Shown piece after piece: positions 32,625 through 46,400 of a DNA stretch of 64,000 nt; position 1 is the stretch's first letter, and every line of letters begins with the position of its first letter. Source of the DNA: Eublepharis macularius (Eukaryota > Chordata > Lepidosauria > Squamata > Eublepharidae); assembly GCF_028583425.1 (NCBI RefSeq), contig NC_072795.1:4797001-4861000 (forward strand). The letters are read 5' to 3'. The position numbers and the translations under genes were made by a program. Below the pieces are notes generated by a model. It saw only the letters and a list, made by a program, of their open reading frames with translations, was not told the origin of the DNA and ran no database searches.

Positions 32625-35600
32625 CTTCAGGCCAAAGAACAGAAAAGAAAGGGAATTAGTGGGAGCAGGGCTTTTTTTCTGGGGAAAGAGGTGGTGGAAC
32701 TCGGTGGGGTTCCCTCGGAGAAAATGGTCACATGGCTGGTGGCCCCGCCCCCTGATCTCCAGACAGAGGGGAGTTGAGATCGCCCTCCGCACCAGCGGTG
32801 CGGAGGGCAATCTCAACTCCCCTCTGTCTGGAGATCAGGGGGTGGGGCCACCAGCCATGTGACCATTTTCAAGAGGTTCCGGAACTCCATTCCACTGCGT
32901 CCCTGCTGAAAAAAAGCCCTGAGAGGGAGAAAAGAATTGTTTCTCCTCTAGAAGAACAGTCGCAACTTCTGCTGCTGAGATTCCAGTGGCTCATTTTGGG
33001 GCAGCTTTTCCAACACTAAGTTATAAAGAGTGCTGTGAAGACATAGCTGACATAGCAACCTCTGGCAATGGAATATCAGAGGTGGTTTGCCATTGCCTGC
33101 CTCTGCAACCCTGGTCTTTGTTGGAGGCCTCCCATCCAATTACCAACCAAGCCCAACCCGCAGCAGGGATCTGATGAGATCAGGCTCACCTGGGCTATCC
33201 AGGCCAGGGCTTTCCAGCTCTTAGGAAGCGCTGTGAAGAGGCTTCTCTAAAGGCCATCTGAGCTTGGCCCCATGCTCAGAGCTGTGCACATTTTGTGGTT
33301 GCACTCACCTGGTGGCCACTAGCTCAAAGAGGTTGGGTGTCCCCGTCTATTCCACCATCCTGTCTCGCACAGTGGCCCACCTATTGCTATAGAGGGTCAG
33401 CAACAAGACCTAGAGGTTAAGGCCTGCAGTTGTTTCCTGGCACCGATATTCTCAGGTTGACTGCCTCTGAATGTGGAGGCTCCCTTTAGTCAGCAGGGCT
33501 GGTAGCCACAGATAGACTTCTCCATGAATCTGTCTAATCCCCTTTTAAAGCCCGTGGCCATCATTAGATCTCCTACCACCCGTGGCCATCACTACAGCAA
33601 ATCCCACGTTCTAATCATTTGTTGTGTAAAGACGTATTTCCTTTCGTCTGTCTTGAATCTACTGCCTATTAACTGGTATCTGGGAGAAGGAGAAAAAGTT
33701 CTCTTTGGCCACTCTTTCCACCCCATCCATAATGTTATAAACATCTACTATGTCCCCCCTTCAGGGCTTTTTTTCTGGGAAAAGAGGTGGTAGAACTCAG
33801 TGGTGGAACTCAGGACTGCACAATGATGTCACTTTGGGTCAGCTGGAACAAGGGAGTTTTTAAAAGTTTAAATTGCCCTTGGCAAAAATGGTCACATGGC
33901 TGGTGGCCCCGCCCCCTGATCTCCAGACAGAGGGGAGTTTAGGTTGCCTGGCGCGGAGGGCAATCTCAACTCCCCTCTGTCTGGAGATCAGGGGGCGGGG
34001 CCACCGGCCATGTGACCATTTTCAAAAGGTGCCAGAACTCCGTTCCACCGCGTTCCAGCTGAAAAAAAGCCCTGCCTCCCTTACTCATCTCTTTTCTAAA
34101 CCAAAAAGCCCCGGATTCTTCAGCCTTTCCTCTAGGAAAGCTACTGCAGTCCCCTAATCATCTTGGTTGCCTTCTTCTGTACGTTTTTCAGCTCTGCATG
34201 GAAATGCAGCATTTAATAATAACAATAACATTCAATTTATATACTGCCCTTTAGGACCACTTAACACCTACTCAGAGGGGTTTACAAAGTGTATTATTAT
34301 TATCCGCACGACAATCACCCTGTGAGGTGGGTGGGGCTGGGAGAGCTCTGAGAGAGCCGTGATTGACCCAAGGTCACCCAGCTTGGCTTCAAGCGGAGGA
34401 ATGGGGAATCAAATCTAGTTCTCCGGATGAGTCCCATCGCTCTTAATCGCTACACCAAACTGGCTCTCACACCAAACTAGTTTGGGTCCAAGATACTGGC
34501 TTCTGCCCCGGGCCTACCCCAAAACCCAAGTCTCTGCCTCCCAGTTCCATGTCCCTTGGGTTCCTGTCCCAGTTCAGAAGGTACCATCATCAGGCCCAGA
34601 CCCGGTACCAGAATTTTTAATTTCTAGATCTGTCTATCCAGCTTGAACAGCAAGTACAGCTGCTCCTGAAAAAGGCTGGAGAACAGGAGCCGCTGGGAGC
34701 TGCTTGGCCGCCCCTAATCCCGCTCTACCTCTTCAGCAGCCCTGCCTGCTTTAATCTGCTTGATTCCTTTTCACTTTGTTCCGATCCAGTTGTGTCACCT
34801 GCATCCCAGCTAGCAGGGCTTGTTATTTATTTATAATTACTTCATTTATACTTGGCTTTTCTCCCCACTAGAGACCCAAAGCAGCTTACCTTGTTCTCTT
34901 CACCTCCATTTTATCTTCACAACAACCTTGTGAGGAAGGTTTGCTGCCTAATAGCACGTGACTGACCCAAGGTCACCTGCAAGCTTCCGAGGCAGAGCAG
35001 GGATTCAAACCTGGATCTCCCAGTTCCTAGACCAACACTCTAAACACTACACCATGCCCACTCTCTCTACACCCCATTGGTTCTCTGCCCAAGTAATTGC
35101 TTGCACTGATGGTGCAAATGTGCTATGCGGACCTCAACCCATCCTTGACTGCTGCGAGCATGGGAGAAGGCAGCCGGCATAGCCAATGCCGCTCATCATT
35201 TCCTGAATCCATGCTACCACCCGCCAGGTCTAGGGCAAGCTCCTGCGCTTGAGTTTGGCTTGCTCCCAGCTGCTTGCAGCATGGGTAAACGCACCAGGTG
35301 TACAAATTGCCTCGTTGGGCAGGCCTCAGATACTTTGCAGATAGACACACAAGTGTCTGAGGAGATGCAATGCTAGCCAGGAAGTGTAGTTTAAAAAGTC
35401 AGAGCAGGCAGAGATCACTCCTCAGAGGGTTTGTTAATTTCATCTTCGCCTGCTGGAAAGGGAGGTGAAATTGACAGAGCCTTCCAGGAGGCAAAGATAA
35501 CATTAACAAACCCTCTGAGGAGCAATCTTGGCTGGCTCTGTCTTTTAAAACTATGCTTCCCGGCTAACATTGCATCTCTCTACACTTGAGCATCCCAGTG

Positions 35601-38600
35601 TAAGATGTCCCGTGTAGAGAGACTCACTCTCTGCCTGCCTGGGTCTGCACACACTTTCTCTCTGAGCTTCTAAAAACCTCTCCAATATGGGTGGGCTTTA
35701 ACAGCTGCCCTGATTGCCTCCTTCCAGACATCCTTTCCCCTGTATTTATCCCAACATGGATGAAGACTCACGCTGCGACCTTGCTTTGCCGGACAGGGGT
35801 GGGGCGCAGGCAATCTGGCCCCCATTTGCCAGGATACTGAAAATGGAGGGTTGAAGAGCTGTCAAGATGAGGAGCACCTGGAATCAGAAGAACAACAGGG
35901 ATTTTCAGCAGCTCCAGAAGAAAACACGTGTTTTTTTTTTCCACATTATGGACTGCTGAGGCATTGCTATTCTGCAGTCTGTGGAAAGGGGAAAGGACTT
36001 TAGCAAACAGACATGTCTCTTCTGAGCAGGGAAATAGGCAGAGCAGAGAAACCAGGAGACGCAAAGCAAGCCTTACAGAAACGTGGGAGTTCCATACAGC
36101 AACTTGGAACTTTTTTTTATTAAGAGCGTGGTCCATAAATGTGTTTCAGGAACCAACAAGGCTGAGCAGCCAGAAAAATTCAGGATTCCACACACGTTGG
36201 ATAATGCACTTTCAATGCACTTTAGCCATCGTTTGGAAGTGGATTTTTTGTTTCACGCTCGAAAAATTCAGTTCCAAATGATCTCTAAAGAGGATGGGAA
36301 GTGCATTATCCAACGTGCAGAATCAGAACTATAGTTATTTATTCCACAGTGCATAAACAATTAAAAAACATGGAACAAAGTTTAAAACCTTGAGACCTAG
36401 TAACATGAGTCTAATTTGTTACGGACCTAATTTGTCATTCCACACACACAAACATTATGGCTCATAAATATAAAATGTTGCTGGTTCAGGCCAGGTAGTT
36501 TAAATAGGGAACCAAAAATTAAAAATAGAAATAAAAATATTGGTGTAAGTCAACTCCAGAAAGCTGTCAAAAATATTAACAAGTGACTTATATTGGAGGC
36601 TATAAATGTAAGTGCCCCTATCTTTTCTTTTAACTATATATAGTAATATTTTTGACAGCATTCAGAAATTGACTTACACCTCTGAGGAAGATCTAGAGGG
36701 CCGAAATGCGTTTGGCCTCTGTATATATGCAATCAATTTTGTGACTTGGTTCTTGTATATGTGCCAACAATTTTGTGACTCTGTGTAACGGATGTTACTA
36801 GGTCTCAAGGGTTTTAATTTTGTTCCATGGTTTTTAATTGTTTATGCACTGTGTAATAAATAATTATATTTCTTTAAATAATAATAACATTTGACTTATA
36901 TACCGCCCTTCAGGACCACTTAACAGTGGTAATAATGACAAAGTATGTCATTATTATCCCCACAACAAAACACCCTGCAAGGTGGGTGGGGCTGAGAGAG
37001 CTCTGAGAAGCTGTGACTGACCCAAGGTCACCCAGCTGGCTTCAAGTGGAGGAGTGGGGAATCAAACCCCGTTCTCCAGATTAGAGTCCCACCGCTCTTA
37101 ACCACTACTCCAAACTAACTTATATTTTCTTGGCTGCTCAGCCTTTTTGGTTCCTGACTTGTTTTTCAGGTTGGGTATTTTCCCCTATTGTTTCTGTCCA
37201 TAAATATGATTCGCCATCCCACATGGCCAACTTCCAAGTGGTGGCAGAACATCTCCTGGAATTGCAACTGATCTCCAGGCTACAGAGATCAGTTCCCCTA
37301 GAAAGTATGGCTGCTTTGGAGGGCAGACTCTCTGGCATTATACCCCGCTGAGATCCACAAACTCCACCCTTCCCAAGCTCCATGCCCAGGTTTCCAAGAA
37401 TTTTCCCAAACCAAAGCTGGCATCTCTACACTATAATGGTATTCAAAGTGAGAAACAAATCAGTACATCTTCAGAAAAAATGGGACAGCACAGAAAACAT
37501 GGGAATAGAACCATCTGAGCATAGCCTAGCCTGGACTCTCCAGAAGAGATGAGGATAGAAACAGCAAAGGGCGGGAGTAACTTTTCGCCCCCGAGGCTTT
37601 GTCCCACATCTCATCCATCCTCTTCTATTTAAAGACAGTTAAGACGGGATTACCTGGAAGCAAACAAACTTGGGCACCACGTTCTGTTCAGCAAGGTGAT
37701 CCTTGGCCTGCCGAAATAGGATCGCCAATCCCCACAGAGCAAAGAGGGTGGACACCCCGAGGAAAGTGTTTATCCAAAGAGCCACACTCCCTTCTGAAAT
37801 CTGGTGGCAAAAGACAAAACAGCATGCAATTTGCAATTGTGGGCTGTGAAATACCCACAGTGAGATTAAACATGGGGGAAATGCCCCTAAGGGGGGTCAA
37901 GTGAAACCTCCGGAGTTCTACAGAAACCTTTCCATCCCTCCAGGTTAGCAGAAGCAAAACAAAAGCAAATGTATGTCCATGCTTATGGTCATAGATCCAG
38001 AGGAGTTAGCCGTGCTAGTCTGTAGTAGCAAAATGGCAGAGTCCAGCAGCACCTTTAAGACTAACCAACTTGACTGTAGCATAAGCTTTCGAGAACCACA
38101 GCTCTCTTCGTCAGATGCAGCATCTGATGAAGAGACCTGTGGCTCTCGAAAGCTTATGCTACAGTCAAGTTGGTTAGTCTTAAAGGTGCTGCTAGACTCT
38201 TTGCAATTCTTATGGTGTTTGAGAAGAACTGACTGGTGGGAATCCCATCAACACCTAGGCAGAGGCTCCTTCATAAAGTAACTAACAAGTCTTCTTGTGG
38301 GCAAAAATTAGCTGTGAATTATTCCTAAAACTAACATTGGAAGCAGGCATCATATTACTGTCCTTAGAAGCGAACCTGAATCTTCTGGTTGGCCACCTCT
38401 GCATTGGGGGCGGGGGCATTCTCAGCTGCTCTCCTAACCCTGAGTGGTCTTAACGACACTACAAAATAGTAAAGAGTCCAGTAGCACCTTTAAGACTAAC
38501 CCACTTTATTGTAGCATAAGCTTTCGAGAACCACAGCTCTCTTCGTCAGATACATCTTCCTATTTTGCAACTACAGACTAACACAGCTAACTCCTCTGGA

Positions 38601-40356
38601 TCTCTGACACTACAAGGCAAGGATCATAGAACCATAGAATCACCATAGAATTCCCAGGCAGGAGATACTGCTGCGAAGGTGTGGAACACACTGGAAAAGG
38701 GTTCGCAGCAGTATCTCCCGCCCGGGGGTCGGCTTCAGGTTTTCTCAGGGCGTTTTTCTCACAACTTTTTTTAAAGACCATTTTCCAGTTGGCTCGTTTC
38801 CATTTGCATAATCTTTATTCCAGCTTTTACAGTGCAATCCTAAGCAGAGTTACTCCACAGAATCATAGAGTTGGAAGGGGCCATACAGACCGTCTAGTCC
38901 ATCCCCCTGCCCAGTGCAGGATCAGCCTAAAGCATCTCTGACAAGTATTCATCCAGTCTCTTCTTGAAAACTGCCAGTGAAGGGGAGCTCACCACCTCCC
39001 TAGGCAGCTGGTTCTACTTTTGAACTACTCTGACCGTGAAAAAGTTCTTCCTAATATCCAGTGGGTACCTTTGTGCATGGAATTTAAGCCCGTTGTTTCG
39101 GGTCCTACACTCTGCTGCCAACTGGAACAGCCCCCTGCCCTCCTCCAAATGACAGCCTTTCAAATATTTAAAGAGAGCAATCATGTCCCCCCTCAACCTC
39201 CTCTTCTCCAAACTAAACATTCCCAAGGCCCTCAGCCTTTCCTCGTAGGGCTCAGTCTCCAAACCCCTGATCATCCTCGTCGCTCTCCTCTGCACCCTCT
39301 TGATTTTGTCCACATCCTTTTTGAAGTGAGGCCTCCAGAACTGCACACAATACTCCAGGTGCGGCCTGACCAAGGCAGTATAGAGAGGGGCTATGACCTC
39401 CTGCGATTTCGATGCTATGGCCCCTTTGATACAACCCAGGATTGAACTGGCCTTTTTTGCCACTGCATCACACTGACTGCTCATATTTAGTTTACAGTCC
39501 ACTCTTACCTCACTCTTTCACATATACTACTGCCCAGAAGTGTATGTGAAAGAAACTTTGGGGTAAGAGTGGACTGTAAACTAAATATGAGCAGTCAGTG
39601 ATTTGCATCTCCTTGAGAGGACAAAATAATCACCTTCACTTACGTCGGAGGGGTCGTAGAGGCCTTCCGTGCTCAGGACCAGCCCGAGGAAGCAGCAGGC
39701 AGTCTTCAAGAAAGCGTATTGGAAAGTGCTCAATATCATGATCTTCAGTTTGCGCCTGCAAAGTGGAAAAGTCACTTGGGGCTTGATCCACGGGGAGCCC
39801 CGCCCCCATCATAGTTCAACAGCTAACCCCTATTCTGATAGGGTTGCCAACCTCCAGGTGGGGCCTGGCTGTTTCCCAGATCTCCACACTCCAGAGGTCA
39901 GTTTCCCTTGGAGAAAATGGCAGCTTTTCAGAGGTGAGCTCTATGGGATTATACCCCGATGAAGTCCTGCCCATCCAACCGTATCCTCCCCAGGCCCTGC
40001 CTCTAAATAATAATAACATTCAATTTATATACCACTCAGAGCAGTTTACAATGTGTGTTGTTATTATCTCCTCAACAATCACCCTGTGAGGTGGGTGGGG
40101 CTGAGAGAACTCTGAGAGAGCTGTGAGTGACCCAAGGTCACCCAGCTGGCTTCAAGAGGAGGAGTGGGGGAATCAAACCCGGCTCTCCAGATTAGAGTTC
40201 TGCTGCTCTTAACCACTACACCAAACTGGCTCCTCACTGGCAGCAAACGCATCTATACCCCACTGTATCATTTATTGACTGACTCAGCTGTTGTTCATAT
40301 TGACTTAGACTGTATAACCCAACCTGATTCTCAGCGAGAAAGGCAGGCTATAAATG

Positions 40357-40444
<88 letters not shown>

Positions 40445-43400
40445 GAAATCCTGCCCTGAAGTCACAGTTGACTTATGGCAACCCCTGGTGGGGTTTTCAT
40501 GGCAAGAAACTAACAAAAGTAGTTTCCCATTGCCTGCCTCTGCAGCCTTGGTTTTCACTGGAGGTCTAGATAGATAGATATTATCATCACAACATCCCTG
40601 AAAGGTAGACTGGCTAGGAGTGTGTGACTGACCACAGCCCCCAAGCAAGCTTCCATGGCAGAATACAGATTGGCTTCTTGGCCCCAAAACCCTAACCACT
40701 ACACCCCGATGAAATAGCTATGAACAGTCTTATCCTCCCTTGACTGGGCTGCTTGCTTCGGCTGACACCCCACCAGCTCCGTGCAGCATGAACCTGCCCT
40801 GCGAGCTCAGGAGTGGCGGCTGCCTCGGTGCCTTTGCCTTCCGTCGCGCTCTCCCGCCTCCCCCCACCCCTTTCCACTCACTTGGTCATCAGGATGCGGG
40901 GGCAGCAGGGGCAGCAGCAGCAGCACGGTCCAGTGCTGATCACCATGGGGGTGTCCTTCAGGGCCTTGAGCACAGCGTCCATGCCCCCAAAGCCCTCCAC
41001 CAAGACCAGCATCATCAGATAGAAGCAGGCGGCAAAGTACCTAGAAGGAAACCAGGTATGGCGAGGCTGGGGCACTGGGACCACCCCACCATTCAACCTC
41101 TCTACACAAGACGCCTCGGGGTGTGTTTGTCAAGTGTAGGGAGATGCAATGTTAGCTGGGAAGCATAGTTTAAAAAGACAGAGCTGGCACAGATGACTCC
41201 TCAGCGGGTTTGTTAATTTCATCTTCGCCCCCCTGAAGGCGATGTCAGTTTCACCTCTCCAGTCTAAAACTGTGTGGGATGGCAACCAGAGGGCAGTGAG
41301 GAATAGAAATGGGCTGGAGCTGCCTTCCGGAGTTGGGATTGGACCTGCATGTTGGAAGAGGAAGATTAGCGCTGTCCCTTTCCTCAGGTTTCAGAGGGGG
41401 ACAAACTGAAGAGTTAGAAAGCTAGAGATCAGAGCACTCTGTTTACTGCTCTGACTGTCCTTAGATATGTAGATTGCTATCCTCTGGATTTCTTCCTCCT
41501 GACTTCCTCCCTCTCATTCCTTCTCTTCCTGGCTTTGTCCCAGGCACCACCTCTCTCCTCTCCTCCCTCCATCTTGGCAGCATGGATGCAGCAGGCCTTG
41601 TCCTGCCATTCATGCCCAACCTTAGAACAGATAGGTAGTTCGGACCTTTCTCTCCTCCTTTCCTCTCAGAGTATGGAGTTCCTACAATAATTTCTTTTCT
41701 AAATTTAAAGCAAGTGTATCCTTTTGTTATTTTCTCTCCTGCACACACATCAGCCAGCAGAACCAGCTCACAGCCACCTATAACCACGTTTCCTCTGCTA
41801 AACGATAGACTTTGCTAACGGTCCAAATGTGGAATCCTTTAATTCAGTTGCTGGGGCCTACATATGATTTATTTATCACTGGAGAGAGGTTCTAATGGAC
41901 TGAAGTTTCCCTTCTGGCATTTCACAGCCCCTTCACACAGCTCCAGTGCATAGCAAAGCCTTTGCCCTGCCGCCGGCTCTGTCTTTTTAAACTACCCTTC
42001 CCAGCTGTTCGTCACATGTCAGATGTCTCATGTAGAGAGACTCTGACAGGTTCTCTGGCCATGGGGCTGCCCAAGGGCTACCCTCGGTGTGATGTGTGCT
42101 TTTCTCCTTTCCCTGAGCCAAATGGCAGGGGATACTCACGAGCCAATGGCCATCTCCACCACCATCATCGCGCGGGGGACCCAAATCCCCAAACAGCAGA
42201 ATATCGAGACGACCTGTGAGAGAAGGCACCATTTGATTATTACAGCGAAAAGTCATTGATAGATTCTGTTCAGTGAATTGGCCTGACTTTTTATTAAAAG
42301 GCTAACTTTTGACCCCCTAACCAGAAGGGCCCTGCAGCGTCGGTCCGAAGGTCCATCTAGTCCTGTGTTGTGTTTCTGACAGTGGCCAGTCAGGTGGTGC
42401 TTCTAGGAACGAGCAAGGCCTTGAAGGTGGTGGCACTGCCTGGTTTTTGTTCCAGCAATTGGTATTCAGAGGTATGAAAATCATATATGTTTGGATATTT
42501 TGCTTCTTTAAAAGGCTAGAAATAGTAAAGAGTCCAGTAGCACCTTTAAGACTAACCAACTATTGAAGCATAAGCTTTTGAGAGCCACAGCTCTGTTTGT
42601 CAGATGCATCTGAGGAAGAGAGCTGTGGTTCTCGAAAGCTGTCGATGCATCTGACAAACAGAGCTGTGGCTCTCAAAAGCTTATGCTTCAATAGTTGGTT
42701 AGTCTTAAAGGTGCTACTGGACTCTCCTGTTTTGCAACTACAGACTAACACGGCTAATTTCTCTGGATTTAAAACACTAGAGTGTTTTCCATAAAAGGAA
42801 ATAAATAAACTCTAAAAAGATTCTGTGTGTCTTGATGAGGGAAAGCCTTGCACCCTATAAATCTTTGTACTGATAAGCAAAACTTGTTCCAAGAGCACGC
42901 TCTGTTTGGCAGGTATGAACTAATTGCTGAAAGCTCTTCAAGAGTACATCTTTAGACTGAGATAGCGCAAACCTTAGTAAAGACATGGATAAAAATCTAT
43001 TACACACCCTGAAAATCTTGTGGGTCTCGAGGGTGCCACCCTGTTCTGCTGCAGACCAACACAGCTACCCACCTAAAACTAACTCTGCGTGGGTTTAACT
43101 TGACCAACTGCCTGGCATGAATCTCCTCCCATCCTGCTTACAGTGGGCGCTGAACTGCTCCAAATGAGAGTTTTCATCTTGACAGGGCAGCTGATCTTCT
43201 TGGAGAGGTACACAGCTTCTTCGATGAAGATGATGATGGAAAAGAGGGTGAGGAAGGTCAGCAAGCCAGTGATGACGTGGTCAATGGTGGTCTGCTCTGC
43301 AAAGAAAGGTGAACACCGCGCAAGGGAAAGTTTAAACTCGTCTTTGTCAAATAGGATTTTTTTTTGGCGTTATTTGTTTAGCCCTCGTTCAATGGGCGGG

Positions 43401-46400
43401 GGGCAGAGCGCAAGAAGGCACGTTCGTGTCCCAAAGGAGGATGGAATAAAAAAGAAGGGGAATAACAGGAGGGAAGAGAAGGCAGGAACAAACAGAAGAA
43501 GGGGGTCCATTTGTTCCGGTCATAGAATGATAGAGCTGGAAGGGGCCTTACAGACCATCTAGTCCAACCGTTTGCCCAATGCAGGATCAGCCTAAAGCAT
43601 CCCCGACAAGGATTCATCCAGCCACTCCTTGAAGACTGCCCATGGGGTGCCTATGGGGATCCCACCACACCCCTAGGCAGCCAATTCCACTGCTGAATTA
43701 CTCTTAACATGTAGAAGTTTTTCCTAACGTCTAGCTGGAATCTTCCCTCCTGTAGTTTAAACCCATTGTTTCGAGTGTTATCCTCTGTTGCCAAGAAGAA
43801 CAGCTCCCTCCCCTCCTCTTAAGTGACAGCCTTTTAAATACTTAAAGAGAGCAATCCTGTCTCCCCTCCACCTCCTCTTCTCCAAACCGAACATTCCCAG
43901 GTCCCTTAGTCTTTCCTCGCAGGGCTCGGTCTCCAGGCCCCTGAGCATCCTGGTTGCTCTCCTCTGTATCCTTTCCAATTGGTCCACATCCTTTCTGAAG
44001 CGAGGCCTCCAGAACTACACACAGAACTCCAGATGGGGCCTGACCAACACAATATATAGTGGGACGATGATATCCTATGATTTGGATGTTACGCCTTTGT
44101 CAATACACCCCAAGATTGCATTTGCCTTTTTTGTTGCTGCGTCACATTAACTGCTCACATTTAGCTTCCCGTCCGCCCCGACCCCAAGACCTTGTTCACA
44201 CACACTGCTGCCAAGAAGTGCATCCTTCGTCCAGTATGCATGCTTTGCATTTTGGTTACCCAGATGCAGAACCTGGCATTTATCCATGTTTATTTATTTA
44301 TTTTATTTGTTTGTTTAAATTGGTATTTGCCCTCCCCGCACCAGCAGGCTCAGGGCTGATCGCATTTATAGACATTAAAATTACAACCACGATTTAAAAC
44401 ATAATAAATACCATATAAATATTTATACACAAGCAGCACAAACAGTTCATTAATCCATTTGCAACTGTCACTGAAAAATAATTAAAGAAGGAGACTTCTT
44501 TTTTTTGAGGTGGATGTTCTAATAGGGGGCCCCCGTTCTACCCTATTTTGGCTGGCGGGGGCCCTACCCAGCCTCCACCATACGCCTGGTGGAACAGCTC
44601 CGTCTTACAGGGCTCCGCAGGGGCCCACAATGGGCCCAATCCGCGCCAAAACGGGCCTGATCCGCACCCTTTTTGGAGCGGATTGGGCCCGTTTTGGGCT
44701 GCTGCGAAGTGCAGGGGCGTTCCTGCACTCCGCAGTAGCCCCCAACAGCACAATCCATGCCAAAACGGGGCCGATCCGTGCCCTTTTTGGTGCGGATTGA
44801 GCCCGTTTTGGCGCGGATCGGGTCCATTGTGGGCCCCTGAGGAGGGCAGGAATGCTCCTGCGCTCCACAGGGGCCCCGATCCAGGCCAAAACAGGCCTGA
44901 TCCTGGTGGCTGCTGTGCACGGGGGCGTGCATTACCGCAGGGGGGCGCGCATGGAAGGTGTGCACACACACACACACACACCCGCTGGCCAGGTAAGTAG
45001 GGGAGGGGGCGGGGGTGGGAGGGTGGGAGTGGGGGATCCCCCGCCCCCACCGGGGGGTCTGGCAGCCCTACCTGGCTCTGGTCAACGCTTATTCAATCTG
45101 ATGTCTCTCAGCTTAGTTTCAGGATGGAAATATTATGAAAATGGCAGGCAATGGGGACAGATATGAAGGGCGTGAGCAGGGTAGCATTACACAGGAGCTC
45201 TGGGAAAACAGGTCCTAGCAAAAGGGGCAGCAAGAGACAAAGGGGAAAGTCATTTGTAGGTGCAGGGAACACTTGGCCAGCTGCAGTTGGAAGAGCTGTG
45301 AACTCACAAACGAGGGCCTAGTGGGACATGAGAGAGGAGAAAGAAGGGAAGGCAAAGCTAAGTAGTGTTCCAAAGAGAAGGACAAGGCGTTTACTCCACA
45401 TTCAGTATTGGGCAAACTGGGGATTCCTCAGTCCTCCCAGCCTTGTTCGTAAGAACATAAGAAGAGTCCTTCAAGATCAGACCAGTGGCCCATCTTGGCC
45501 AGAATCCGGCTTCATGTACCAGCCAAGCAGTCGCCCTGGAGGGCTGAACAAACAGGCCTTCCCCAATAGGGCCATCCAGCACTGGTCTTCAGAGCTTACT
45601 GCCTCTCAGGGCCAAGCTAAAAGTGACAAATTACACTTGTACTGCAAGTGAACAGACTCACATGTATTCCTCCCTGTTCACTTGCACTCCACTTACGTGA
45701 TCGAGTGGAGTGCAAGTGGAGTGCAAGTGAACAGGGAGGAATACATGTGAGGGCCAAGCTAGAAGTGATGCATTACACTTGAACGGCAAGTGAACAGACT
45801 CTCATAAGGGAGAGGCCCTTGCTTGAGTCCTCAGTAACATCTGCACTACTGTTATGCAAGAAGAGAGAGAGAGAGAGTGCATATTAATTAATACACATTA
45901 ATAAAGTAGCATGACTTTAGCGTAACATCAGCAGTAGTAAACAATAAATGTCAGCAACACAATCATGGCATGTATGTAGACAGACAGACATGACACTAAC
46001 CATCTTTATTGTAGCATAAGGTTTCAAGAACCACAGTTCTCTTTGTTAAATGCATGCATCTGACGAAGAGAGCTGTGGTTCTCAAAAGCTTATGCTACAA
46101 TAAACATGGTTAGTCTTAAAGGTGCTACTGGACTCTTTACTATTTTACAACTACAGACTAACATGGCTAACTCCTCTGGACCTGTGAGATAGGTTAGCTG
46201 AGTGAAAATGACTAGCCTGAAGTTAATCATTGAGCTTCGTGGCTAAGTTGGGGATTTGAACACAGGACACCCAAGGCCTACTCCAACACGCTAGCCACTA
46301 AACAGCACTGCCTCTCCCGCCACTTTTCAGAGGTTCCCCACTCAAGAGCAAGAGCCAGAGGGGCAAAGTGTGGTAGCAGAGCAGTGGACAAGCATCTGTC

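Noticed and set aside
39014-39502. 162-codon minus-strand frame as a host gene
   Set aside because: It is the CR1 ORF2 reverse-transcriptase end, followed by the CR1 3' UTR.
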